DNA of 64,000 nucleotides from CAMEON01 sp045128275 (GTDB taxonomy: Bacteria > Bacillota > Clostridia > Oscillospirales > CAG-272): assembly GCA_045128275.1 (NCBI GenBank), contig JBGVRH010000051.1:1-64000 (forward strand), written 5' to 3'. The position numbers and the translations under genes were made by a program. The notes under the pieces were generated by a model that saw nothing but the letters and a program-made list of their open reading frames with translations, was not told the DNA's origin and did not search any database. This document shows positions 34,872-42,799 of the stretch, one piece after another. Each line of letters opens with the position of its first letter. Position 1 is the stretch's first letter.

Positions 34872-35126
34872 AGCTGTTTGACAGAGCAGATCAAAATCGG
34901 GAAGGGTGACCCTCATCCGTCAGCTTCGCTGACACCTTCCCCCAGGGGAAGGCAAGCACGAGGTATGTTTTCCGTTTTCCGCACCAGAAAACATACGGAT
35001 ACCAAAAAGTTTTTAAGCCGACGCGAAACGCAAAACCCTTGCCTTCCCCTGGGGGAAGGTGGCACGGCGTAGCCGTGACGGATGAGGGTCACCCGAAAAA
35101 TTGGCATTCTGTTCCGTCAAACAGCT
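34872..35126. repeat. 255 bp element with nested inverted repeats
   Basis: Outer ends AGCTGTTTGAC (34872-34882) and GTCAAACAGCT (35116-35126) are perfect inverted repeats. Nested inside are inverted copies of GTGACCCTCATCCGTCA and CTTCCCCCAGGGGAAGGC (left about 34906-34954, right about 35040-35092). The centre has a further hairpin around GTATGTTTTC / GAAAACATAC. No coding potential. This repeat type (CCTCATCCGTCA...) is common between genes in many gut Clostridia. Confidence 0.8.
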
Positions 35127-35151
35127 CGTTAAAGCACGATCCACCTCTGTT

Positions 35152-35412
35152 AAAACAAAAAAGTCCTTTCGTTCCATATCAGGACGAAAAGACGCGGTAC
35201 CACCTGATTTCGTCTGATCCGCATGGGAAAAGACGCACTCAACGAGCGATAACGGGCTCAAACGGGGAAACTAACGGAAGCACCTCCGCTTCATCTCCGC
35301 AGGCTCACGGGCGACCCGCTCTCTGCCTCACAAGGACTCGCACCAACCGTCCTCTCTCTGGGCAAGGCTTCAAAAGCTCCTCCCGGTCATAGCCGAAACA
35401 TATGAAAAGTAC
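35152..35412 (-). ncRNA. T-box leader riboswitch (valine)
   Basis: On the minus strand the T-box core GGTGGTACCGCG lies near 35192-35205. It is followed by an intrinsic terminator: GTCCT and AGGAC pair across a 13 nt loop, then TTTTTT (about 35156-35185). Upstream, the F-box-like CCGTTATC and an AGAGAG...GGTTGGTGCGA stem I distal hairpin are present. A GTG triplet at about 35306-35308, in the right place for a specifier, encodes valine and fits valS. Uncharged tRNA-Val would stabilise the antiterminator and let transcription continue toward valS. Confidence 0.9.
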
Positions 35413-35451
35413 CCCTTGCGCGGGGCACGGGATCGCGGTTGAGATCCACAC

Positions 35452-35484
35452 CGACACGCAGGGGGCTTACCTCTCTGCGTGTCG
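35452..35484 (-). terminator. Hairpin downstream of rpmA
   Basis: CGACACGCAG pairs with CTGCGTGTCG across a 13 nt loop. It lacks a U tract, so may be a processing or attenuating hairpin rather than a strong terminator. Confidence 0.45.
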
Positions 35485-35513
35485 ATTGTATCTCACGGTC
35501 TTACAAGAAAGAC

Positions 35514-35795
35514 TTAGTCGGCGTAAACGCTGACCTGCTTCTTGCTCTTGGTGGCGTGCTCGAACTTGACGCGACCGTCGATCAGAGCGTACAGGGTATC
35601 GTCAGAACCGATGCCGACGTTGTTGCCGGGACGGATTGCGGTACCTCTCTGACGGACGATGATATTGCCGGCAAGAACTGCCTGGCCGTCAGCCTTCTTC
35701 ACACCCAGTCTCTTGGACTCGGAATCACGGCCGTTCTTGGTAGAACCGACACCCTTCTTATGAGCAAAAAACTGCAAACTGAGCTTCAACATCAT
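35514..35795 (-). CDS. rpmA: 50S ribosomal protein L27
   Basis: A 93-residue L27, near the peptidyl transferase centre. The N-terminal extension LKLSLQFFAHKKGVGS has the LQFF-A cleavage site of Bacillota L27, which the cysteine protease Prp removes; the gene for Prp is the neighbour upstream. Two ATG codons in tandem follow GGAGG; spacing of 6 nt favours the first. The rplU-prp-rpmA order is conserved in the phylum. Confidence 0.98.
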   Translation of the reverse strand: MMLKLSLQFFAHKKGVGSTKNGRDSESKRLGVKKADGQAVLAGNIIVRQRGTAIRPGNNVGIGSDDTLYALIDGRVKFEHATKSKKQVSVYAD

Positions 35796-35862
35796 GAATT
35801 ACCTCCATTTTTCAGTAAATAGGTGGGTTGGCGAATGAATGGTTTGAGAAGTGAAACGGATC

Positions 35863-36225
35863 TCACGCTCCGTAGTGGCGGTTGACCACCTTCACGTCCA
35901 GGTAGTCTCCGTACTCCTCCAGCATATCGGTGAGCTGCTGGTAGTAGCCGAGGAAGATACCCGACACGGCGTACCGCTTCATATCGTCCTCCTCGAACTC
36001 GGGAAGGGCGGACTTGCAGGTAACGCGGATGGTGGTGGTGCCGTCATCGATCTCGTAATCGATGGAGGATGAGAAGGCAACCTCAACGGTGTTGATGAGG
36101 AACATGGTCATAGCCGAGATAGCCGAGCAGAGGATATCGTCCCCTTCCTCGCCGTAGCCCGTGTGGCCCTGCTCTTCAAAGCCGTAGAAAATGCCGTCGC
36201 TTCGGAAAAATACGATCTTGGTCAT
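35863..36225 (-). CDS. prp: Ribosomal-processing cysteine protease Prp
   Basis: A 120-residue protein, start at 36225 after AAAGGAG; the GTG seven codons earlier overlaps the rplU-prp gap. The catalytic His lies in EQGHTGYGEEGDDILC and the catalytic Cys 12 residues later in the same motif, as in the YsxB family. Prp trims the N terminus of L27, an essential step in Bacillota and other groups whose L27 has the extension. The gene sits between rplU and rpmA. Confidence 0.95.
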   Translation of the reverse strand: MTKIVFFRSDGIFYGFEEQGHTGYGEEGDDILCSAISAMTMFLINTVEVAFSSSIDYEIDDGTTTIRVTCKSALPEFEEDDMKRYAVSGIFLGYYQQLTDMLEEYGDYLDVKVVNRHYGA

Positions 36226-36264
36226 AGGAAATCTCCTTTCGGGCACCTATGGGATCGGAGGGGA

Positions 36265-36573
36265 TTAGCCCTCGATCTTGACGATCTGCACCTTGGTGAA
36301 GGGCTGACGGTGACCGATCTTCTTCTTCTCGTTCTTCTTAGCCTTGTACTTCAGAACGTAGATCTTCTTACCCTTACCGTTCTTCAGTACCTTGCCGGTG
36401 ACGGTAGCACCCTCGACAACGGGGGTACCGACCTTGAAGCCTGCGTCGGTGGACAGAGCGGCTACGGGGAAGGTAACCTCTGCGCCCTCTTCAACGTCCA
36501 GCTTCTCGACAAAAATGATGTCCTGCTCGACGACCTTGTACTGCTTTCCGCCTGTAGTAATAACAGCAAACAT
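36265..36573 (-). CDS. rplU: 50S ribosomal protein L21
   Basis: A 102-residue protein starting MFAVITTGGKQYKV, the usual L21 start, and with the RNA-binding VLKYKAKKNEKKKIGHRQPF stretch. It is first of the rplU-prp-rpmA unit, with a strong promoter and a 5' leader with hairpins. Confidence 0.99.
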   Translation of the reverse strand: MFAVITTGGKQYKVVEQDIIFVEKLDVEEGAEVTFPVAALSTDAGFKVGTPVVEGATVTGKVLKNGKGKKIYVLKYKAKKNEKKKIGHRQPFTKVQIVKIEG

Positions 36574-36662
36574 GGAAAAGCACCTCTTTTCTTAAGACTC
36601 GCTATGGGGGCGTTGCGCCTATTTGGACGCACGCTTAAAAAGCCCCTTTTAAGCGGCAAATT
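36574..36662 (-). ncRNA. Leader of rplU, probable L21 autoregulatory element
   Basis: The leader between promoter and rplU contains CGCTTAAAA pairing with TTTTAAGCG (about 36628-36655) and a second GC-rich segment (GGCGCAACGCCC). This is the position of the L21 leader motif known in Bacillota. Assignment rests on position and hairpins only. Confidence 0.5.
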
Positions 36663-36691
36663 ATTATAACATAATTTCCCCTTGATGTCAA
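36663..36691 (-). promoter_or_regulatory. Consensus promoter of the rplU operon
   Basis: On the minus strand: -35 TTGACA, 17 bp, -10 TATAAT. Confidence 0.9.
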
Positions 36692-36724
36692 TAGTTTTTC
36701 GAGTTTTTTCTTTGTGACAATATA

Positions 36725-36764
36725 CAAAAAAGCATCCCGCAAGGCGCAAAACCTTGCGGGATGT
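36725..36764 (-). terminator. Terminator after the sugar-binding lipoprotein gene
   Basis: CATCCCGCAAGG pairs with CCTTGCGGGATG around a 7 nt loop, followed on the minus strand by CTTTTTT. Confidence 0.92.
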
Positions 36765-36784
36765 GTGCAGAATATCAAAGAGGA

Positions 36785-38242
36785 TCAATCCTCGGCGAAC
36801 ATCCTGTTGAGCTGACGCTCGGCGGCCTTCTGGTTCTGCTTGTAGTAGGTCGCGTAAGCGGGCTTACCCTCGACGGAAACGTGGTGAGGGATCGCGTACA
36901 GCAGGCAGTCCATCTGGTTGGAGGAGGAGGAGAAGACCAGACCCATGTCGGAGACCTGACCAGCCCAGACAAGGTTCAGCATCTCAACGTCCTCGGGAGC
37001 ATCGGCCACCTTGGAGCCCAGCAGGGTCTCGTAGAAGGCGGTGTTGACGGGCTCGGAGTACCAAGCCAGCATCTCGATGACGTCGCCGACCATATCGTCG
37101 TTCTGCACAGTGGTGGGGATACCCAGAACGCCGTTCCAGCTCAGGGTCTTATAGCTATCCTGATTGGAATCCCACAGAGGATAGGGCAGAACGCCGACCT
37201 TGACGTCCTCTTCCTTGGTGGCGACCAGGGAGTAGTTATTGACGATTTCGAACATAACGCGGCCGGACTTCAGGTTGAGCTGAGGCTTGCCGTCGAAGGG
37301 AGACCAGGTGTAGGTAGACTCAGCCTTCATGAAGTCGTAGATCATCTCGTCCAGCTTGACGATCTTATCGGCGTTGTCCACCATGGGGGAGATATAGAAC
37401 TCGCCGTCGGAATTCTCTTTCACGATCGGGATGTTGGAGGCGTGCTGGAAGGAGACCAGGGGCACCCATGCATGGCAGGCGAAGCCGTAGGTATCCTGAT
37501 CGTCCCACTTACCGTCACCGTTGTCACGGCTGACCAGACCGGTGAACTCAATGAGCTTCTCCAGGGTCCAGGTCTTGTTGCGGACGTGATCGTACAGGCT
37601 GCCGATGGAGTTGCTGTACTCGGCGACCATGGCCTTGTTGAAGCCGATCATGTAGCAGTTAGCCAGGCAGAAGTCGTTGTAACCGCAGTACATCTTGTCG
37701 TTGATGGACAGATCCTCCATCAGGCCGTAGTTCCAGTAATCGGCATCCAGCTGCAGGCTCTCAAAGTCCTGGAAGTCGCGGAGGTAGTTACTGGTGATGA
37801 GGTTGGCGACCTCCATGTACACGTGAGTCATGACCATCTGGTAAGAGTCGTCACCGGCGGAGATGGCGTTCTTCAGAGGAGTGGTATACGCCTGGAAGTT
37901 ACCGCCGTTCTCGGCGATGATGTCCACGCCCAGATACTCTTCCACGTTGAGGGCGCGCTCATAGACCTTATCGTCCATGTCGTTACCGGGCTTGCGCTCA
38001 TCCTCTTCGATGAAGAAGTAGCCGGGGTTAAAGGTATCGGCGCAGTAGATCGCGACGAATTCTGCATCCTCGTAGTCCTTCTTGGCTACGGCGGGCTGCT
38101 TTTCGGTATCACCCTCGGTGACAGCGCCACCAACGGTGGTGTCCTCGGTTCCCCCCTGGGTATCGCCACAGGCTGCCAGCATGGGCAGAACCATCAGCGC
38201 GGCCAGAAGAAGAGCCAGAATCTTGATCGTGACTGATTTCAT
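36785..38242 (-). CDS. Orphan extracellular solute-binding lipoprotein
   Basis: A 485-residue family 1 solute-binding lipoprotein. The start at 38242 follows GGAGG by 8 nt and gives a signal peptide with lipobox LAAC near residue 24. Mature sequence shows IYCADTFNPGYFF..., and a C-terminal domain with WNGVLGIPTTVQN, FYETLLGSKVAD; these resemble carbohydrate-binding proteins of ABC importers. No permease or ATPase gene is adjacent, so the cognate transporter is elsewhere, or the protein serves as a sensor. A GH20 gene lies divergently 193 bp away and may supply its ligand. Confidence 0.85.
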   Translation of the reverse strand: MKSVTIKILALLLAALMVLPMLAACGDTQGGTEDTTVGGAVTEGDTEKQPAVAKKDYEDAEFVAIYCADTFNPGYFFIEEDERKPGNDMDDKVYERALNVEEYLGVDIIAENGGNFQAYTTPLKNAISAGDDSYQMVMTHVYMEVANLITSNYLRDFQDFESLQLDADYWNYGLMEDLSINDKMYCGYNDFCLANCYMIGFNKAMVAEYSNSIGSLYDHVRNKTWTLEKLIEFTGLVSRDNGDGKWDDQDTYGFACHAWVPLVSFQHASNIPIVKENSDGEFYISPMVDNADKIVKLDEMIYDFMKAESTYTWSPFDGKPQLNLKSGRVMFEIVNNYSLVATKEEDVKVGVLPYPLWDSNQDSYKTLSWNGVLGIPTTVQNDDMVGDVIEMLAWYSEPVNTAFYETLLGSKVADAPEDVEMLNLVWAGQVSDMGLVFSSSSNQMDCLLYAIPHHVSVEGKPAYATYYKQNQKAAERQLNRMFAED

Positions 38243-38273
38243 TATATCAGCCTCCCTTCGTAAAGTTAATATT

Positions 38274-38302
38274 ATCATACCACACTTTCCCGAAAAATGC
38301 AA
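38274..38302 (-). promoter_or_regulatory. Promoter of the solute-binding lipoprotein
   Basis: On the minus strand: -35 TTGCAT, 17 bp, -10 TATGAT, about 30 nt before the start codon. Confidence 0.65.
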
Positions 38303-38372
38303 GAGGATATGAAATTTATTTACAAGTTGCGCCGTGATATTCCCATCATTTTTTCCGATCTCTTCATTTCCC

Positions 38373-38401
38373 TTGACATCCCCCGCCAAATATGCTATAC
38401 T
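38373..38401 (+). promoter_or_regulatory. Promoter of the GH20 gene
   Basis: -35 TTGACA, 17 bp, -10 TATACT, 33 nt upstream of the start codon; divergent from the solute-binding lipoprotein promoter. Confidence 0.85.
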
Positions 38402-38434
38402 GAATCCATCCTATAAACAGAAAGGAAGAGAATC

Positions 38435-39880
38435 ATGCTCCGACTCATTCCCGCCCCTGCCCATACCACCATGGCCGATACCCTTGTAGCTATCAAACCC
38501 GTATATACCGCCGAAGAGTTCTTCGCCGACGCCGCACAGACCCTGGCCGACTACGCCCGCCGCACCCACGGCATCACCCTGACCGAGGGAGAGGGCGGCA
38601 TCGTCTTCACCGTCGATCCTTCCCTGCCCACCGAAGCCTACACCCTGACCGTCACCGAGAGCGGTGCCACCGTCAAGGCCTCGGATATCCTCGGCGCCCA
38701 GAATGCCGCCGTGACCCTCATCCAGCTCATGGAGAAGGCCGAGGACGGTCTGACCCTGCCCGTGGGTGTGATCGAGGATGCCCCCAAGTGTACCTGGCGC
38801 ACCGTCATGATCGACCTGGCCCGGGACTGGCACGAGCTGCACGTCCTCTACGAGTACGTGGATATGTGCCGCTTCTACAAGGTCAAGTACCTCCACCTCC
38901 ACTTCACCGATGACCAGAGCTATACCCTGCCCTCGAAGGCATTCCCCAAGCTCCCCACCGAGGGTCGCCACTACACCGAGGCCGAGATCAAGGGTCTGAT
39001 CGCCTATGCCAAGTCCCGCGGGGTGGAGCTGATCCCCGAAATCGACGTGCCCGGCCACACCACCTCCTTCGCCGCCGCGTACGGCGAGATCTTCGGCACC
39101 GACGGCATCATCTGCCTCTCCGAGGAGTCCATGGCGGGAATGGCTACCCTGTTCCGTGAGCTGTGCGAGCTGTTCGCCGACTCCGAGTACATCCACCTGG
39201 GCGGCGACGAGGCGGCTATCGCCAAGTGGATCACCTGCGATAAGTGCCTGGCCGCCTTTAAAAACCGCGGTGTGGACGTGGATACCTACCTCGCCACCGA
39301 GGAGGGCAAAAAGGAACTGACCGAGCTGATGTACGCCACCTTTATCAAGGATATCTGCGAGGTCATCCTCTCCTGCGGCAAAACCCCCGTGGTCTGGGAG
39401 GGCTTCCACAAGAGCATGAACCACCTCATCCCCCGTCAGTCGGTGATCGTGAGCTGGGAGAACTTCTACCAGACCACCCCCGAGCTTCTGGAGGCAGGCT
39501 TCCGCGTGGTCAACGGCGCATGGAAGCCCATGTACGTGGTGACCCCCGTGGTCTACTGGTCCCCCGAGGAGGTCTACAACTGGGACGTCTACACCTGGGG
39601 CGCGGTGCATCCCGGCTCTCCCTACAACCAGAATCCTCTGCACATCGACCCCACCATGCAGGTGGAAGGCGGTCAGCTCCTGGCCTGGGGCGACCAGATC
39701 GTGGTCAAGTACCCCGTGGTAGCCGAGGGTGTCCGCGAGGAGCAGAGACTCATCGAGGAACGCACCCCCTGCCTGTCCGAGAACGTGTGGAACCGCGTCA
39801 AGCCTACGGATTGGGCAGAGTTCAGCGGCAGAGCCGCACAGGTGGCGGAGCTGTACGAGGCGTTCAGGAGCAATAAGTAA
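38435..39880 (+). CDS. Glycoside hydrolase family 20 beta-hexosaminidase
   Basis: A 481-residue enzyme that removes terminal N-acetylhexosamines from glycans. A small N-terminal alpha/beta domain (1-115) precedes the catalytic barrel (from about 118, RTVMIDLARDWHE). The catalytic Asp-Glu pair is in YIHLGGDEA near 253-261, and GHTT (about 208) and WGAVHPGS follow. No signal peptide is visible, so it acts in the cytoplasm on imported sugars, fitting the divergent sugar-binding lipoprotein. Its TAA stop is also the start of a repeat element. Confidence 0.94.
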   Translation: MLRLIPAPAHTTMADTLVAIKPVYTAEEFFADAAQTLADYARRTHGITLTEGEGGIVFTVDPSLPTEAYTLTVTESGATVKASDILGAQNAAVTLIQLMEKAEDGLTLPVGVIEDAPKCTWRTVMIDLARDWHELHVLYEYVDMCRFYKVKYLHLHFTDDQSYTLPSKAFPKLPTEGRHYTEAEIKGLIAYAKSRGVELIPEIDVPGHTTSFAAAYGEIFGTDGIICLSEESMAGMATLFRELCELFADSEYIHLGGDEAAIAKWITCDKCLAAFKNRGVDVDTYLATEEGKKELTELMYATFIKDICEVILSCGKTPVVWEGFHKSMNHLIPRQSVIVSWENFYQTTPELLEAGFRVVNGAWKPMYVVTPVVYWSPEEVYNWDVYTWGAVHPGSPYNQNPLHIDPTMQVEGGQLLAWGDQIVVKYPVVAEGVREEQRLIEERTPCLSENVWNRVKPTDWAEFSGRAAQVAELYEAFRSNK

Positions 39881-40094
39881 ATTGCAGTTTATGGGGGAAC
39901 GGGGGAACGGCCTCCGGCGGCCAAGAACCTTTTTGGAAAAAGGTTCTTGGATCTCCAAAAACTTTCAAAAAAGCATAGATATGCCAAGAGATTTGATAGT
40001 GGGTAGCATAGGGAAAACCCCCATGGGGCCCCTTCCCCATTGGTATATTTGATTTGTGAAAGGGATATGCATCCCACCGATAAACCCAAATTTA
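39878..40094. repeat. Dispersed intergenic repeat, copy D, inverted relative to copy A
   Basis: Begins with TAAATTGCAGTTTA at the GH20 stop and ends with CCGATAAACCCAAATTT at 40078-40094. Contains a 14 bp stem CCAAGAACCTTTTT (39921-39934) against 39937-39950. Its second half matches, as reverse complement, the left part of copy A (TATGCTACCCACTATCAAAT). Confidence 0.85.
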
Positions 40095-40111
40095 AAGAAA
40101 GGAGCCCCGCC

Positions 40112-40537
40112 ATGTCCCCCACCTACACCCCCATCCTCACCCCCGAGGACGCAAAGAGCTTCGTGGAAGCCGTCAACTCCCTCCACGACGGCGAGATCAC
40201 GGCCATCAATTACCAATTCAACGGCATCACCAAGCTCCCCGAGGGCGGGCATATGTATGCCCCCGACATGACCGAAATGCGCATCACGGTGCTGGTCACC
40301 TCCATCTGGGACAGCGTGGTGGAGCTGGTCTTTGAGGCTTTGGACGATTGGCAGCTCGGCGGCCACAGCGGGAGCTGTATCTACGACATTCTGGTGGACT
40401 TCAGCGACCGGGGCTTCGTGATCTGGACGACGGGCTGCTCCACCGACATAGCCGTCATGCGGGAGGAGGATTTCGTTATCGCCCGCCGTATGAAGTGGCG
40501 CTTTGTTGAGGATAACCGCCCCGACGAATACAAGTAA
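40112..40537 (+). CDS. Small hypothetical cytoplasmic protein
   Basis: A 141-residue protein, start chosen because GAAAGGAG stands 7 nt upstream. It contains MRITVLVTSIWDSVVELVFEAL and a C-terminal DFSDRGFVIWTTGC, predicted alternating strands and helices. I recognise no family. It is separated from the GH20 gene by a repeat and is 30 bp before the PAP2 gene. Confidence 0.6.
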   Translation: MSPTYTPILTPEDAKSFVEAVNSLHDGEITAINYQFNGITKLPEGGHMYAPDMTEMRITVLVTSIWDSVVELVFEALDDWQLGGHSGSCIYDILVDFSDRGFVIWTTGCSTDIAVMREEDFVIARRMKWRFVEDNRPDEYK

Positions 40538-40567
40538 ACCGCGCAATAGCGCAAACAGGAGTAACAC

Positions 40568-41494
40568 ATGGAATTTCTATACTGGCTCGAATCCATCCGC
40601 AACCCCATCCTGGACACCCTCATGCTGATCTTCACCGAGTTCGGTAACGAGCTGCTCTTCATCGTAGCGGGGCTTCTCATGTTCTGGTGCATTGACAAGA
40701 AGCAGGGCTATTTCATCCTGCTGATCGGCTTCTTCGGGGTCTACATCAACCAGTTTTTGAAGATCGCCTGCCGCATCCCCCGCCCCTGGGTGCTGGATCC
40801 CAATTTCACCATCGTGGAGGCTGCCCGCGAGGCCGCCTCGGGCTACTCCTTCCCCAGCGGACACACCCAGACCGCCGTGGGCTGCTACGGTGCCCTGGCC
40901 GTCTGCCGTAAGGAGACATGGGTCAAGATCGTGGGCATCGTCATGTGCCTGCTGATTCCCTTTACCCGTATGTACCTGGGTGTCCACACCCCTTGGGACG
41001 TAGGCGTGTCCATTGTCATCGCCCTGACCCTCATCTGCATCCTGTGGCCTCTGTTCTGTGAGTTTGGTCATCAAAGAAAGCTCGTGTACCCCCTCATGGG
41101 CGTGCTGTCGGTCTTCGCCGTGGCCTTCCTGCTCTTCGTGACCCTCTACAAATTCCCCTCCGACATCGACGCGGCCAACTTTGAGAGCGCCGTCAAGAAC
41201 GCCTACAAGTTTCTGGGCTGTACCCTGGGCATGTGGGTCATCTACGAGGCGGATGCCCGCTTCATCAGGTTTGACACCAAGACCGCCAAGTGGTGGGCAC
41301 AGATCATCAAGCTGGCGGTGGGCTTCGGGCTTCTGCTTTTGGTGATGGAGGGCTCCAAGCCTCTGTTCAATCTCATTTTCCAGGGCAACTACATCTCCTA
41401 CGCGATCCGCTACTTCTGTACCGTCCTCTTTGCGGGGGCTGTGTGGCCGCTGACCTTTAAGTGGTTCGCGAAGTTGGGAGTCAAGAAAGCATGA
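40568..41494 (+). CDS. PAP2-type membrane phosphatase
   Basis: A 308-residue membrane protein with the three acid-phosphatase motifs: KIACRIPRPW (about 62-71, K-x6-RP), SFPSGHTQT (about 96-104, PSGH) and RMYLGVHTPWD (about 139-149, R-x5-H-x3-D). PAP2 enzymes remove phosphate from lipid phosphates such as undecaprenyl or phosphatidate at the outer membrane face. About six to nine transmembrane helices are apparent. The next gene overlaps its stop (ATGA). Confidence 0.92.
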   Translation: MEFLYWLESIRNPILDTLMLIFTEFGNELLFIVAGLLMFWCIDKKQGYFILLIGFFGVYINQFLKIACRIPRPWVLDPNFTIVEAAREAASGYSFPSGHTQTAVGCYGALAVCRKETWVKIVGIVMCLLIPFTRMYLGVHTPWDVGVSIVIALTLICILWPLFCEFGHQRKLVYPLMGVLSVFAVAFLLFVTLYKFPSDIDAANFESAVKNAYKFLGCTLGMWVIYEADARFIRFDTKTAKWWAQIIKLAVGFGLLLLVMEGSKPLFNLIFQGNYISYAIRYFCTVLFAGAVWPLTFKWFAKLGVKKA

Positions 41495-42060
41495 CGGACA
41501 TTCGACTTTCACCCTTGCGCGAGGCAGACCGTCCCGCCTACGAAGCCCTCTACGAGTCCTCCTTCCCCGCCTCGGAGCGCAAGGAGCTTGGCTATATGCT
41601 TTCGGGTGAGCACGCCTCCGCTTACGAGGTGCTGGTCATCTCCACCCCCGACTGCCCCGTGGCGGGCATGGTCATCACCGTGACCCACGGGGATCTCACC
41701 ATGCTGGACTACCTCGCCATCTCCCCCGACCTCAGAGGACAGGGGCTGGGTCATGCCGTCCTGCCCATGATCCGCGACCGCGTGAAGGAGAGGATAGGCG
41801 GTCACTTCTTCCTGGAGATCGAGACCCCGCCCCCGCTCTGCATCCCCCGCGATCCCTGTGACAACGCGGAGCAGAGGGTGCGCCGTAAGGCCTTCTACGC
41901 CTCGGCGGGCATGGTGGAAACGGGTGTGCGGGCGTTCATTTACGGAAACGATATGGAGCTGCTGGCCTTTCCCGAGGACGCGGGGGCGATCACCTTTGCG
42001 GGGTACGATGCCCTGCTGAGGGCCACCTTCCCCAAGGGGATGGAGGCCGAAAAGATCTGA
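41491..42060 (+). CDS. GNAT family N-acetyltransferase
   Basis: A 189-residue acetyltransferase starting within the PAP2 stop (ATGA overlap). Motif A is LAISPDLRGQGLGHAVLP, about 75-92, the acetyl-CoA pyrophosphate loop (R/Q-x-x-G-x-G/A). Substrate cannot be predicted. Coupled translation with the PAP2 gene suggests a shared cellular process, but this is not certain. Confidence 0.88.
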   Translation: MTDIRLSPLREADRPAYEALYESSFPASERKELGYMLSGEHASAYEVLVISTPDCPVAGMVITVTHGDLTMLDYLAISPDLRGQGLGHAVLPMIRDRVKERIGGHFFLEIETPPPLCIPRDPCDNAEQRVRRKAFYASAGMVETGVRAFIYGNDMELLAFPEDAGAITFAGYDALLRATFPKGMEAEKI

Positions 42061-42214
42061 ATCAAAGGGGGAGGCCGACACGTCTCCCCTTTTGCGATCC
42101 CAAAAAATTTCAAGAAATATCATGTTTTCGGTATCCCTCCCCCGAAAAATATCGTCTATACCTTACGAGGGGACATCCCGCCCCTCCATCTCCCTGAAAA
42201 GGAGGCAACCAACC

Positions 42215-42799
42215 GTGAAAGATACGACCACCGCCGCCCTCCCGTCAGACGAGGCCATTATCGACCTCTACTGGAATCGGGACGAGGCCGCTATCGCCGA
42301 GACCGACCGCAAGTACCGCGGGTATCTCCATACCGTAGCTTGGAATATCGTAAAGGACGAGCAGGACTGCGAGGAGTGCCTCAACGACACCTACCTCAAG
42401 ACCTGGAACTCCATCCCGCCTCAAAGACCCAACTGCCTGAAGGCCTTCCTCACCAAGATCACCCGCACCATCGCCATCGACCGCTACCGCAAGGAGCGGC
42501 GGCAGAAGCGGGTGCCTTCTGAGTGCACCCTATCCCTGTCCGAGCTGGCCGAGACCTTGTGCGGGGACTCCCCCGAGGTGGAGTACGAATCCGCTCTGGT
42601 GGGCAAGGTCATCAACGATTACCTGCGCACACTGCCCGAGCGGGATATGTGTTTGTTCGTCAGCCGCTACTTCTGCTCGGATCCCATCGGGGACATTGCA
42701 GAGAAGTGCGGCATGAGCGAGTCGGGGGTCAAGAAGGCCCTTGCGCGGCTCCGTGAGGGGCTGCGGGAAAAGCTGGAAAAGGAGGGGATCAAGCTGTGA
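42215..42799 (+). CDS. ECF-like sigma-70 family RNA polymerase sigma factor
   Basis: A 194-residue sigma factor starting at GTG 42215, preceded by AAAGGAGG. Region 2 is YLHTVAWNIVKDEQDCEECL ... DTYLKTWNSIP, and region 4 has the helix-turn-helix IGDIAEKCGMSESGVKKALARL near the end. Its stop overlaps the start of the following membrane protein, the usual arrangement of sigma and anti-sigma genes. The regulon cannot be read from this window. Confidence 0.92.
   Translation: MKDTTTAALPSDEAIIDLYWNRDEAAIAETDRKYRGYLHTVAWNIVKDEQDCEECLNDTYLKTWNSIPPQRPNCLKAFLTKITRTIAIDRYRKERRQKRVPSECTLSLSELAETLCGDSPEVEYESALVGKVINDYLRTLPERDMCLFVSRYFCSDPIGDIAEKCGMSESGVKKALARLREGLREKLEKEGIKL

Noticed and set aside
34848..35392. 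Short open frames across the repeat element and the T-box on both strands
   Set aside because: They follow inverted repeats and structured RNA, lack ribosome sites, and encode low-complexity Arg/Ser/Pro-rich peptides.
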